DNA of 5,965 bases from Lentisphaerota bacterium (GCA_012800625.1 JAAZIY010000309.1:1-5965); one strand, 5' to 3'; positions 1 through 5,894 are shown, counted from the first letter of the stretch. Notes: generated from the sequence alone by a model not told the origin. Translations and numbers: made by a program.

Positions 1-64
1 ACTATGAAAATTCAAATTGTCAAGTTGAGTTGTTTCTGGTCAGTATGTACAAGAAAAACCCGAA

Positions 65-75
65 TATACTGTATA
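65..75. promoter_or_regulatory. Perfect 5-bp dyad TATAC-T-GTATA, possible operator or -10 region
   Basis: TATACTGTATA is a perfect inverted repeat around one central base. Its left half, TATACT, resembles a sigma-70 -10 hexamer, but no good -35 lies about 17 nt upstream. Such a short AT-rich dyad can occur by chance, so an operator role is only a possibility. Confidence 0.2.
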
Positions 76-161
76 GAAAGAAAGCGAATCTGCTCAGCAA
101 AGTTTAACAATTTGTTTTTTCATAGTTCCTAAGACACACTAAGAAAACTGACTGTTCCGGC

Positions 162-190
162 TTGTTCTCTGCTGATTCCGCGCTTATATT
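162..190 (+). promoter_or_regulatory. Possible sigma-70-type promoter for carB
   Basis: TTGTTC at 162-167 and TATATT at 185-190 are separated by exactly 17 nt. The -10 matches TATAAT at five of six positions, while the -35 matches TTGACA only at its first three bases. It would give a carB leader of roughly 90 nt. This is a pattern match only; other AT-rich hexamers in the leader could serve equally well. Confidence 0.33.
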
Positions 191-276
191 ATGAACCCGG
201 CGCAGAAGAATTTCCTTGGCTGCTAGCGAAGGCGAAATATTAATTCTCTCTGAACGTCTTTCACTAGTGCTTATGT

Positions 277-281
277 AGGAG
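277..281 (+). promoter_or_regulatory. Shine-Dalgarno site of carB (AGGAG)
   Basis: AGGAG ends five bases before the ATG at 287, which is good spacing and fixes that start. An ATG at 273-275 lies just upstream but is followed at once by TAG (276-278), so it cannot start a longer protein. The start-stop pair overlaps the Shine-Dalgarno. Confidence 0.8.
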
Positions 282-286
282 TAGTT

Positions 287-3200
287 ATGCCTCGGCGCAG
301 GGATATTAAAAAAGTGATGATTATTGGTTCTGGCCCCATAGTCATAGGCCAGGCCTGCGAGTTTGATTATTCCGGCACTCAGGCCTGCAAGGCATTGCGC
401 GGCTTGGGTTATGAGGTGCTTCTGGTGAACTCCAATCCGGCCACCATTATGACCGACCCGGAGACCGCCGACATCACCTATATAGAGCCGCTCAATGTAC
501 AGCGCATGGCGGAAATCATTGAAAAAGAGCGCCCCGATGCGCTGCTGCCCAACCTGGGGGGGCAGTCGGCGCTGAATTTGTCTTCAGAGCTGGCCGAGGC
601 CGGTCTGCTTGACAAGTTCGGCGTGCGCATCATCGGCGTGCAGCTCGAAGGCATTAGACGCGGCGAGGACCGCAATGCCTTCAAGGAGACCATGCAGGAA
701 TTAGGCATAGACCAGGCTCGCAGCGAGGTGGTGGGCAGCGTCGAGCAGGCCGAATTGGCCGCCAAACAGATTGGCTTTCCGGTGGTGGTGCGCCCGGCTT
801 ACACCCTGGGCGGCACCGGCGGCGGCTTCTGTTACAATATCGAGGAGCTGCGCAGCACAGCACAGCGCGGCCTGTTGGCCAGCATGGCGCAACAAGTGCT
901 CATTGAAGAGTCGCTGCTGGGCTGGGAGGAACTCGAAGTCGAGGTGGTGCGCGACGGCAAGGGCAGGATGGTCAGCGTCTGCTTCATTGAAAATGTCGAC
1001 CCGGTAGGCGTGCATACCGGCGACTCCTTCTGCGTGGTGCCCATGTTGACCGCCAGTGATGAGCTGAAGCGGCGCCTGCAAGAACAGGCCCATGCCATTG
1101 TGGAGGCCATCGGCGTTATCGGCGGCACAAATGTGCAGTTTGCCCACAACCCCATAGATGGGCGCATCGTGGTCATAGAAATCAATCCGCGCACATCGAG
1201 GTCTTCAGCCCTGGCCTCGAAGGCGACCGGCTTCCCCATAGCCTACGTTTCAGCCCTGTTGGCCAGCGGAGTGACGCTGGATGAGCTGCCCTACTGGAAG
1301 GAGGGCAGCCTGGATAAATATACGCCCGACGAAGACTATGTCGTGGTCAAATTCCCGCGCTGGGCCTTTGAAAAATTCCAGGGTGTGGAGGACAAGCTGG
1401 GCACTCAGATGCGCTCGGTTGGCGAGGTGATGAGCATAGGCAAGACCTATAAGGAGGCCTTTATGAAGGCCCTGCGCTCGCTGGAGAGCGGCAATCCCGG
1501 CCCGGGCTTCGTCAAAAACTACGCCAGTCTGAGCTTGTCCGAGCTGATGGAAAGGCTCAACCTCGCTACTAGCCAGAGGCAGTTCTTGCTCTACGAGGCT
1601 TTGCGCAAAGGCGCGGAGATCTACCAGCTGCAGCGCAAGACCGGCATCAAGTCCTGGTACCTCGAGCAGATGCAAGAGCTGGTCGAGCTGGAAAAGGAGA
1701 TACTGCGACATCAGGACCATGTGCTGCCCGACGAACTGCTTATACGAGCTAAACGCGACGGCTTCTCGGACCTCTATCTTTCGCGCCTGTTGAAAACCCC
1801 CGAGGCGGTGATTCGCAAGCAACGCTTAAGCCTGGGCTTGAAGCAGGCCTGGGCCAGCGTGCCGGTCAGTGGCGTCGAGGACGCGCGTTACTACTATTCG
1901 AGCTATAATATCGAGGACCAGAGCCTTGTCAGCGACAACCCGCGCAAGGTGATGGTGCTGGGCGGCGGGCCCATACGCATAGGGCAGGGCATAGAGTTTG
2001 ATTATTGCTGCGTACACGCCGCTCAGGCACTGCGAAAAATGGGCTTTGAGACCATTATGGTGAACTGTAACCCGGAAACGGTTTCCACCGATTATGACAG
2101 CTCCGACAAGCTTTACTTTGAGCCAGTCACCCTCGAGGACGTTATTAGCATCTACGAAAAAGAAAAACCGCTGGGCATCATTGTGCAGTTTGGCGGGCAG
2201 ACGCCGCTGAACCTGGCCTCGGATCTGGAGCGCAGCGGCCTGCGCATCCTAGGCACAGCACCAGCAACCATAGAAATGGCCGAGGACCGAGACCAGTTCC
2301 GGCAGATGATGGAGCAGATGGGCATACCAATGCCTGAAAGCGGCATGGCCAGCAACCTGGAAGAGGCCATGAGCATCGCCAGGCAAATACAGTTCCCGCT
2401 CATGGTCAGGCCCTCTTTCGTCCTCGGCGGGCGCGGCATGGAAGTGGTCAGGGACGAGGAGATGCTGCGGCGCTATGTCAACGCCGCCGTCGATGTCACG
2501 CCAGAGCGCCCCATACTGATAGACCGTTTTCTGGAAAATGCCATCGAGGCCGAGGCCGACGCCATTGCCGACGGCGCGGACTGTTTTGTGCCCTCGATCA
2601 TGGAGCATATCGAGCTGGCCGGCGTGCATTCCGGCGACTCGGCCTGCGTCATCCCACCTGTCACTCTGAGTGAGAAGCAGATGCATACCATACGCGAGTA
2701 CACTGGCCGGATTGCCCGTCAGATGGGTGTGGTTGGCCTGATGAATATGCAGTATGCCATTTGTGATGACAAGGTCTATGTGCTTGAGGCTAACCCTCGC
2801 GCTTCGCGCACCGTGCCGCTGGTCTCAAAGGTCTGCGGCCTGTCCATGGCCAAGGTGGCCACTGAGGTGATGATGGGAAAAAAGGTTGGCGAGCTGGGGC
2901 TGCGCCTGCAGAGCATACCGCATTTTGGCGTGAAAGAGGCGGTGTTTCCTTTTTCCATGCTGCCAGAAGTTGATCCGGTGCTCGGTCCAGAGATGCGTTC
3001 CACCGGCGAGGTACTGGGCATGGCCGCCAGTTTCGGACTGGCCTTTTTCAAGGCCGAAGAGGCCGCCAAACCGGCTCTGCCGGAAAGCGGTACGGTTTTG
3101 ATCACAGTGAACCCGCTGGATCGGGAGGGCATTTTGCCGCCGGCCAGAAAATTCAGCCAGCTCGGCTTCCGTCTTTTGGCCACCGAGGGCACCTGTTTGT

Positions 3201-3490
3201 TCTTGCGTGAAAACGGACTTGAGGTTGACATGATCGCCAAGATCAACGAGGGCCGCCCGGATATCGTCGACGTTATCAAAAACGGCGAGATACAGCTGGT
3301 GATCAATACACCCATAGGCAAGGCCAGCGCCAAGGATGACTCCTACATACGCAAAAACGCCATACGCTATGGCATACCCTATATTACCACAGTGGCCGCG
3401 GCAGTGGCCACTGCCAATGGCATTGCCGCCAGGCTGCAAGGCCAGGACCGCCTCTGCTCATTGCAGGAGTATCACGCCAATATAAAATGA
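287..3490 (+). CDS. carB: Carbamoyl-phosphate synthase (glutamine-hydrolysing), large subunit CarB
   Basis: With CarA, this cytoplasmic enzyme makes carbamoyl phosphate from bicarbonate, glutamine-derived ammonia and two ATP, for pyrimidine and arginine synthesis. At 1067 residues it is full length for the family. The N-terminal half begins with GSGPIVIGQACEFDYSG (residues 14-30) and carries an ATP-grasp domain with VRPAYTLGGTGGG (168-180) and probable metal ligands Q284, E298 and N300 (EINPRTSRSSALASKATG). An oligomerisation segment covers about 400-550. The second half repeats the plan: GGGPIRIGQGIEFDY (559-573), VRPSFVLGGRGMEVV (707-721), and Q822, E834 and N836 (LEANPRASR). EHIELAGVHSGDSAC (773-787) matches the family's ornithine-contacting region. 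Residues from about 935 form the MGS-like allosteric domain (LATEGT, KINEGRP, INTPIG), and the end HANIK is family-like. All key motifs are intact. The start has a good AGGAG. A terminator-like hairpin follows, and carA is not in view. ATA isoleucine codons are frequent. Confidence 0.98.
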   Translation: MPRRRDIKKVMIIGSGPIVIGQACEFDYSGTQACKALRGLGYEVLLVNSNPATIMTDPETADITYIEPLNVQRMAEIIEKERPDALLPNLGGQSALNLSSELAEAGLLDKFGVRIIGVQLEGIRRGEDRNAFKETMQELGIDQARSEVVGSVEQAELAAKQIGFPVVVRPAYTLGGTGGGFCYNIEELRSTAQRGLLASMAQQVLIEESLLGWEELEVEVVRDGKGRMVSVCFIENVDPVGVHTGDSFCVVPMLTASDELKRRLQEQAHAIVEAIGVIGGTNVQFAHNPIDGRIVVIEINPRTSRSSALASKATGFPIAYVSALLASGVTLDELPYWKEGSLDKYTPDEDYVVVKFPRWAFEKFQGVEDKLGTQMRSVGEVMSIGKTYKEAFMKALRSLESGNPGPGFVKNYASLSLSELMERLNLATSQRQFLLYEALRKGAEIYQLQRKTGIKSWYLEQMQELVELEKEILRHQDHVLPDELLIRAKRDGFSDLYLSRLLKTPEAVIRKQRLSLGLKQAWASVPVSGVEDARYYYSSYNIEDQSLVSDNPRKVMVLGGGPIRIGQGIEFDYCCVHAAQALRKMGFETIMVNCNPETVSTDYDSSDKLYFEPVTLEDVISIYEKEKPLGIIVQFGGQTPLNLASDLERSGLRILGTAPATIEMAEDRDQFRQMMEQMGIPMPESGMASNLEEAMSIARQIQFPLMVRPSFVLGGRGMEVVRDEEMLRRYVNAAVDVTPERPILIDRFLENAIEAEADAIADGADCFVPSIMEHIELAGVHSGDSACVIPPVTLSEKQMHTIREYTGRIARQMGVVGLMNMQYAICDDKVYVLEANPRASRTVPLVSKVCGLSMAKVATEVMMGKKVGELGLRLQSIPHFGVKEAVFPFSMLPEVDPVLGPEMRSTGEVLGMAASFGLAFFKAEEAAKPALPESGTVLITVNPLDREGILPPARKFSQLGFRLLATEGTCLFLRENGLEVDMIAKINEGRPDIVDVIKNGEIQLVINTPIGKASAKDDSYIRKNAIRYGIPYITTVAAAVATANGIAARLQGQDRLCSLQEYHANIK

Positions 3491-3515
3491 GCGCAAAATC
3501 TTGGTTCAAAAAAGA

Positions 3516-3557
3516 GAGTTTCGGGTACTGAGACTCACGAAACTCCCTCGTTTATTT
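3516..3557 (+). terminator. Probable rho-independent terminator after carB
   Basis: GAGTTTCG (3516-3523) pairs perfectly with CGAAACTC (3538-3545). The 14-nt loop contains a small TGAG-A-CTCA dyad that could extend the stem inward. A T-rich tail (TTTATTTT) begins a few bases after the stem. An A-run at 3508-3513 lies on the other side, so the hairpin could also act on the minus strand. It begins about 25 nt after the carB stop and ends before the next gene, suggesting separate transcription units. Confidence 0.6.
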
Positions 3558-3584
3558 TGAAAGCTTACTTCCACGATTGCCGAT

Positions 3585-4724
3585 ATGACCCTAAACTCCA
3601 CTGCAAAATTAAATTTTTATTACCATGAAGGCCTGCATAGCAATATCGTCTCCATGCTTCAGCAGGAGTTGTATAATGCGATATTTTTTTTGCCGCCCTC
3701 ACTGCGCCGTTCTTTGCGCAAGCCAATTATCGCGCTGGTTCCCGGCCTTAGCGTCTGGGGGCGTTGGCATTCTGCACCCAAGCGTCTGCTGGAGCTGAGG
3801 CTGGAATTGGTTCTCGAGCATCCCTGGTATGCCGTGCGCGAGGTGCTGCTGCATGAGTTGGCTCACCTGGTGATTGATGAGTGTTATCCTCATATTAGCG
3901 AGAGCGCTCACGGGCCAACATTCCGGAAAATCTGTCTGCGTTTAGGCAGCAATCCCTCGGCCTCGAGCCACTATCCCACTATGGACCAGAGGTTGCTTGC
4001 CGCCGAAGGCTCTGCCAGCAAGCAGGATCAGGTATTGCAGAAGCTGCGCAAATTGCTTGCCTTGTCGGAAAGCGGCAATATACACGAGGCAGAGGTAGCC
4101 TTGCTGAAAGCCAGGCAACTAAGCGCAAAATACGCCTTGGAGCTTACTCAGGATACGCAGGAAACCCAGTTTCATATGATATTTCTGGGTGAGGCCAAGG
4201 CCAGGCTAGAGCTGCCGGACTATATAATGGCCAATATTTTACAGGATCACTTCAAGGTGCTCTGTATCTGGGACCAGGTGCCGGATTTTAGCGGCGAACG
4301 CTGGCTCAAGGTCTTAAAACTGCACGGCACCTTGGGCAACCTGAAAATTGCCGGCTATGTATACGACTGTCTTCAGCGGCAAATCGAGGCTTCCTGGTCT
4401 GAGCTTTGCCGCAAGCAGAATATAAAAAAACCGGGTGTGCGCATGAAGCGCGACTTCAGCATCGGCGTCTTGCAGGGCTTTGCCAAGCTGCTGGGTGAAG
4501 ACAAGCAGCCGGAGTCTGAGTGCTGCGCCCTGGTTCTGCAGCAGGAGCGCAGACTAGCGGAATATTATCGCCAGCACAACCCCGGTATACGCAAAATCAG
4601 TTCCGGCGGCATCAAAATAGACCAGGGCCTATATGCCAAGGGCGAAAAGACCGGACGCGGCATTGTCATCGCAGACGGCCTGGAAAAGCCGTCTTCGCCA
4701 GGCCTGAAGGCACTGAACCCCTAA
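3585..4724 (+). CDS. SprT-like metallopeptidase domain fused to DUF2786, function unknown
   Basis: This 379-residue protein is predicted to be cytoplasmic, with no signal peptide or membrane segment. Residues about 10-135 look like a SprT-like domain: GRWHSAPKRLLEL (59-71), then VLLHELAHL with HELAH at 90-94, and AHGPTFRKI (108-116), where H109 is the likely third zinc ligand. The Cys-rich zinc ribbon found after this domain in SprT itself is absent. Residues about 148-187 (LQKLRKLLALSESGNIHEAE and what follows) fit DUF2786. Residues about 200-305 and the Gly-rich tail (about 340-365) resemble the region that usually follows DUF2786 in phage and bacterial proteins. SprT-like proteases cut proteins crosslinked to DNA, so a DNA-related role is possible but not shown. 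Start: an in-frame stop at 3558 limits extension, and no Shine-Dalgarno is visible before the ATG at 3585. M24 (3654) is an alternative, also without one. Confidence 0.9.
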   Translation: MTLNSTAKLNFYYHEGLHSNIVSMLQQELYNAIFFLPPSLRRSLRKPIIALVPGLSVWGRWHSAPKRLLELRLELVLEHPWYAVREVLLHELAHLVIDECYPHISESAHGPTFRKICLRLGSNPSASSHYPTMDQRLLAAEGSASKQDQVLQKLRKLLALSESGNIHEAEVALLKARQLSAKYALELTQDTQETQFHMIFLGEAKARLELPDYIMANILQDHFKVLCIWDQVPDFSGERWLKVLKLHGTLGNLKIAGYVYDCLQRQIEASWSELCRKQNIKKPGVRMKRDFSIGVLQGFAKLLGEDKQPESECCALVLQQERRLAEYYRQHNPGIRKISSGGIKIDQGLYAKGEKTGRGIVIADGLEKPSSPGLKALNP

Positions 4725-4747
4725 GGCAAAAACTTACTGTGCCTTAG
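4721..4747 (+). terminator. Hairpin overlapping the stop codon of the SprT/DUF2786 gene
   Basis: CTAAGGCA (4721-4728) pairs perfectly with TGCCTTAG (4740-4747) around an 11-nt loop. The TAA stop codon at 4722-4724 lies inside the left arm. No T-run follows, so it is a weak candidate for intrinsic termination. It could instead stabilise the 3' end of the transcript. Confidence 0.4.
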
Positions 4748-4770
4748 TGTGTAACTACCCCAGCAAAAAT

Positions 4771-4801
4771 CCTCTTGACTTAGACCCCGTCTAAAAAGAG
4801 G
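4771..4801. repeat. Hairpin carrying copy 1 of the 19-nt motif (motif at 4780-4798, plus orientation)
   Basis: CCTCTT (4771-4776) pairs with AAGAGG (4796-4801), and TTAGAC (4780-4785) pairs with GTCTAA (4789-4794) around a CCC loop. The two stems are separated by a 3/1 internal loop. Positions 4780-4798 read TTAGACCCCGTCTAAAAAG, one of four copies of a motif scattered through this spacer. With no T-tail, it looks more like a repeat element than a terminator. Confidence 0.6.
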
Positions 4802-4818
4802 AGCGGGTGGGATTTTGG

Positions 4819-4848
4819 ACACGAAGACACACGAAGACACACGAAGAC
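4819..4848. repeat. Three perfect tandem copies of ACACGAAGAC
   Basis: The decamer ACACGAAGAC occurs three times in a row without mismatch, then breaks down into ACACACCAAAC. Because 10 is not a multiple of three, any translation across it changes codon phase between copies, so it is unlikely to be a coding repeat. I recall similar CACGAAGACAC-type runs between genes in environmental bacterial genomes; that is memory, not a search. Confidence 0.85.
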
Positions 4849-4866
4849 ACACCAAACTTTTCCGGC

Positions 4867-4883
4867 TTAAGTTAGCGCCAATA
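4867..4883. repeat. 17-nt direct repeat, copy 1 (TTAAGTTAGCGCCAATA)
   Basis: This 17-mer recurs exactly at 5352-5368, 485 bp away and in the same orientation. The identity continues weakly (RGCT) after it. The second copy directly abuts a copy of the 19-nt motif, whereas this one does not, so the two elements can be combined in different ways. Confidence 0.8.
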
Positions 4884-4917
4884 GGCTTCAAGTCGGCTTG
4901 TCCCAGTTCCCGTCCCA

Positions 4918-4944
4918 CGTATGTAGTACACGCTTCAGCGTGCT
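4918..4944 (+). repeat. REP-like palindrome, copy 1
   Basis: The arm CGTATGTAGTACACGCT is followed by TC and AGCGTG, so CACGCT (4929-4934) pairs with AGCGTG (4937-4942); with a realistic loop the stem is 5 bp plus TTCA. Three further copies of this unit follow within 300 bp. Confidence 0.75.
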
Positions 4945-5002
4945 GCACCTCGGCTCTCCTGTTCCTCTTGCCCTGGTCAGATTTGCTTGTCCGTAAGGAT
5001 TT

Positions 5003-5030
5003 CCGTATGTAGTACACGCTCGGTACGTGC
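5003..5030 (+). repeat. REP-like palindrome, copy 2
   Basis: CCGTATGTAGTACACGCT (5003-5020) matches copy 1 over 17 consecutive bases (5004-5020). The right arm has diverged to CGGTACGTGC, leaving only CACG/CGTG able to pair. It has the same orientation as copy 1. Confidence 0.7.
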
Positions 5031-5109
5031 ATTTTTTCACTCCCTAGAGCCTTCTTTTCGTATACGCCAAACTGGATTTGAATGGAGTAAACGGATTGGC
5101 AGAAAATTA

Positions 5110-5137
5110 GCACACTATGAGCGTGTACTACATACGG
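5110..5137 (-). repeat. REP-like palindrome, copy 3 (inverted)
   Basis: AGCGTGTACTACATACGG (5120-5137) is the exact reverse complement of the left arm of copy 2. The preceding CACACT-ATG-AGCGTG can form a stem with one mismatch. It starts the first unit of the 86-bp tandem. Confidence 0.75.
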
Positions 5138-5194
5138 CTCTCTTTTGGTGTGGGTATCGGGTTTGGGAAGGACGTAGCGGCGGCGTGGGCAAAA

Positions 5195-5222
5195 GCACGC
5201 TATGAGCGTGTACTATATACGG
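5195..5222 (-). repeat. REP-like palindrome, copy 4 (inverted)
   Basis: CACGCT (5196-5201) and AGCGTG (5205-5210) form a perfect 6-bp stem around ATG, followed by TACTATATACGG, which differs from copy 3 by one base. It opens the second tandem unit and is the best-preserved hairpin of the four. Confidence 0.75.
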
Positions 5223-5292
5223 ACTCCTTTTTGGTGTGAGTATCGGGTTTGGGAAGGACGCAGCGGCGGTGCGAAGAACAGCAAACGAACCC

Positions 5293-5311
5293 GGCGCCCT
5301 GTAGGGGCGCC
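5293..5311. repeat. GC-rich hairpin GGCGCCC-TGTAG-GGGCGCC
   Basis: Seven perfect G-C pairs (5293-5299 with 5305-5311) enclose a 5-nt loop. No T-run follows. A looser dyad, TAACG/CGTTA (5314-5318 with 5328-5332), comes directly after. A hairpin with a related core, GCGCCTC/GAGGCGC, is found at 5838-5854. Confidence 0.7.
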
Positions 5312-5336
5312 ACTAACGGCCTTTCGGCGTTATGAC

Positions 5337-5355
5337 CTTTTTGGACGGGGTTTAA
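5337..5355 (-). repeat. 19-nt motif, copy 2 (minus orientation)
   Basis: CTTTTTGGACGGGGTTTAA is the reverse complement of TTAAACCCCGTCCAAAAAG, differing from copy 1 at two positions. Together with copy 1 at 4780-4798 it forms an inverted pair with the AAAAAG ends pointing inward, enclosing the REP-like and tandem repeats. Its last four bases overlap the second copy of the 17-nt direct repeat. Confidence 0.7.
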
Positions 5356-5368
5356 GTTAGCGCCAATA
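5352..5368. repeat. 17-nt direct repeat, copy 2 (TTAAGTTAGCGCCAATA)
   Basis: This is an exact match to 4867-4883. It joins directly onto copy 2 of the 19-nt motif, overlapping it by four bases. Confidence 0.8.
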
Positions 5369-5420
5369 AGCTGGGCCAGCGACCGCATATCGCCGCAGCA
5401 AGGAGCGCACATAATTCGCT

Positions 5421-5573
5421 TGTCTGGCCATATCCGGACAAATCTGGCCACGTTGAAACAACTGAAAAAAATAGCAAGAGAAGACAGAACTGATTTATCT
5501 TGAATCCGTTGTACTTATTATCAAGAAGTTTCCTGCTTGCATATACCTGAGGATCCGGACATAATCCGGACAT
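5421..5573. repeat. Cluster of ATCCGGACA boxes
   Basis: ATCCGGACA occurs at 5432-5440 and twice more, as ATCCGGACAT, at 5553-5562 and 5564-5573; the last two start 11 bp apart, about one helical turn. A related reverse copy, TGTCTGG (5421-5427), can pair with CCGGACA (5434-5440) around a 6-nt loop with one G-T wobble. Spacing of one turn would suit a protein-binding site, but no gene start nearby supports a regulatory role. Confidence 0.4.
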
Positions 5574-5787
5574 CGGCCCTTTACGCCCACTGGAAACTTT
5601 TGCCTGAGTATCACAGTATGACTGTATTACTGAAACAAAAAACTTTCCTGAAAAAATTTCTAGCAAAGCTTCATCGCTTTTTCGGTTTTTTAGATGAAAA
5701 CGTTTTGTTCGAAATCTTGGAATTATAGTTTGTCTGCTTAATCAGCTTCCTCTTAGTGTTCTTGTGCGTGCTGTAGTGGCTCAAGGG

Positions 5788-5825
5788 CTTTTTGGACGGG
5801 TCTATTTTAGATCCCGTCCAAAAAG
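5788..5825. repeat. Long hairpin made of two opposed copies of the 19-nt motif
   Basis: CTTTTTGGACGGG (5788-5800) pairs perfectly with CCCGTCCAAAAAG (5813-5825). Inside, TCTA (5801-5804) pairs with TAGA (5808-5811) around TTT, leaving only T5812 bulged. This gives about 17 bp of stem. The right arm with its flank (TTAGATCCCGTCCAAAAAG, 5807-5825) is another copy of the 19-nt motif; the left arm is a slightly shortened inverse copy. Confidence 0.85.
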
Positions 5826-5837
5826 GTGGGGATCGTA

Positions 5838-5854
5838 GCGCCTCTACGAGGCGC
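5838..5854. repeat. Hairpin GCGCCTC-TAC-GAGGCGC
   Basis: A perfect 7-bp GC-rich stem encloses a 3-nt loop, 12 bases after the long hairpin. Its sequence is related to the GGCGCC hairpin at 5293-5311. The TTTT that follows five bases later is too short for a confident terminator call. Confidence 0.65.
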
Positions 5855-5876
5855 CGGTTTTGATGGCTGCCTGCAT

Positions 5877-5894
5877 CCCAGGCTAAAGCCTGGG
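5877..5894. repeat. Hairpin CCCAGGC-TAAA-GCCTGGG
   Basis: A perfect 7-bp stem encloses the tetraloop TAAA, with a possible T-G pair outside it. It has no T-tail. I recall very similar CCAGGCTAAAGCCTGG palindromes between genes in many environmental bacterial genomes; this is memory, not a search. Confidence 0.7.

Larger units (their letters stand above)
1..286. other. AT-rich leader upstream of carB, no gene seen
   Basis: This stretch is clearly more AT-rich than the genes that follow and contains no credible open reading frame on either strand. No carA or other pyrimidine gene ends here, so within the visible sequence carB is not directly preceded by its small-subunit partner. It holds a possible promoter (162-190), a small dyad (65-75) and the carB ribosome-binding site (277-281). 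I saw no strong terminator or attenuator-like stem followed by a T-run close to the start codon. Confidence 0.7.
5110..5269. repeat. Imperfect tandem repeat, two units with period about 86 bp
   Basis: Units at 5110-5183 and 5195-5269 align across nearly their whole length, with a handful of substitutions and one inserted base. Each starts with an inverted REP-like palindrome, continues through a T-rich GGTGTG segment, and ends in TATCGGGTTTGGGAAGGACG and a GCGGCGG tract. The duplication therefore includes the palindrome plus about 45 bp of shared flank. The short join (5184-5194) and the sequence after the second unit are unrelated. Confidence 0.85.

Noticed and set aside
210..238. Imperfect stem in the carB leader (ATTTC/GAAAT plus CCTT/AAGG)
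   Set aside because: The arms pair only with a bulge and are not followed by a T-run, and there is no alternative antiterminator pairing, so an attenuator or riboswitch is not supported.
2776..3439. Long minus-strand frames (185 and 204 codons) opposite carB
   Set aside because: The plus strand here is unmistakably the conserved second half and MGS domain of CarB; these are antisense shadows, as are the other minus-strand frames within carB.
4721..5113. 130-codon minus-strand frame
   Set aside because: It is open only because it runs through the repeats (decamer tandem, 17-mer, REP-like palindromes); it has no domain and no ribosome-binding site.
5179..5202. GGVGKSTL in a plus-strand reading frame, like a ParA-type Walker A motif
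   Set aside because: It is the last part of a 72-residue frame (4987-5205) running through the palindromes and tandem repeat. The surrounding residues are not ParA-like, and the motif spans the junction between repeat units, so it is coincidence.
4918..5222. CRISPR-like array suggested by four similar 28-nt units
   Set aside because: The units are in opposite orientations, differ from each other, and two of the intervals are near-identical duplications, not unique spacers.
5352..5666. 104-codon minus-strand frame with a hydrophobic stretch (FCLLLLFFSVV)
   Set aside because: Low-complexity composition from AT-rich DNA, no ribosome-binding site upstream of its ATG, and no recognisable family.
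5665..5690. AAAGC/GCTTT stem followed by T-rich sequence
   Set aside because: Five weak base pairs in AT-rich DNA with the T-run interrupted by CGG; no gene ends just upstream, so it is not called a terminator.
5537..5728. 63-codon plus-strand frame in the AT-richer block
   Set aside because: No Shine-Dalgarno before its ATG or before the internal ATG at 5618, no recognisable family, and its start overlaps the ATCCGGACA boxes. A small real gene or a remnant cannot be excluded, but nothing supports one.
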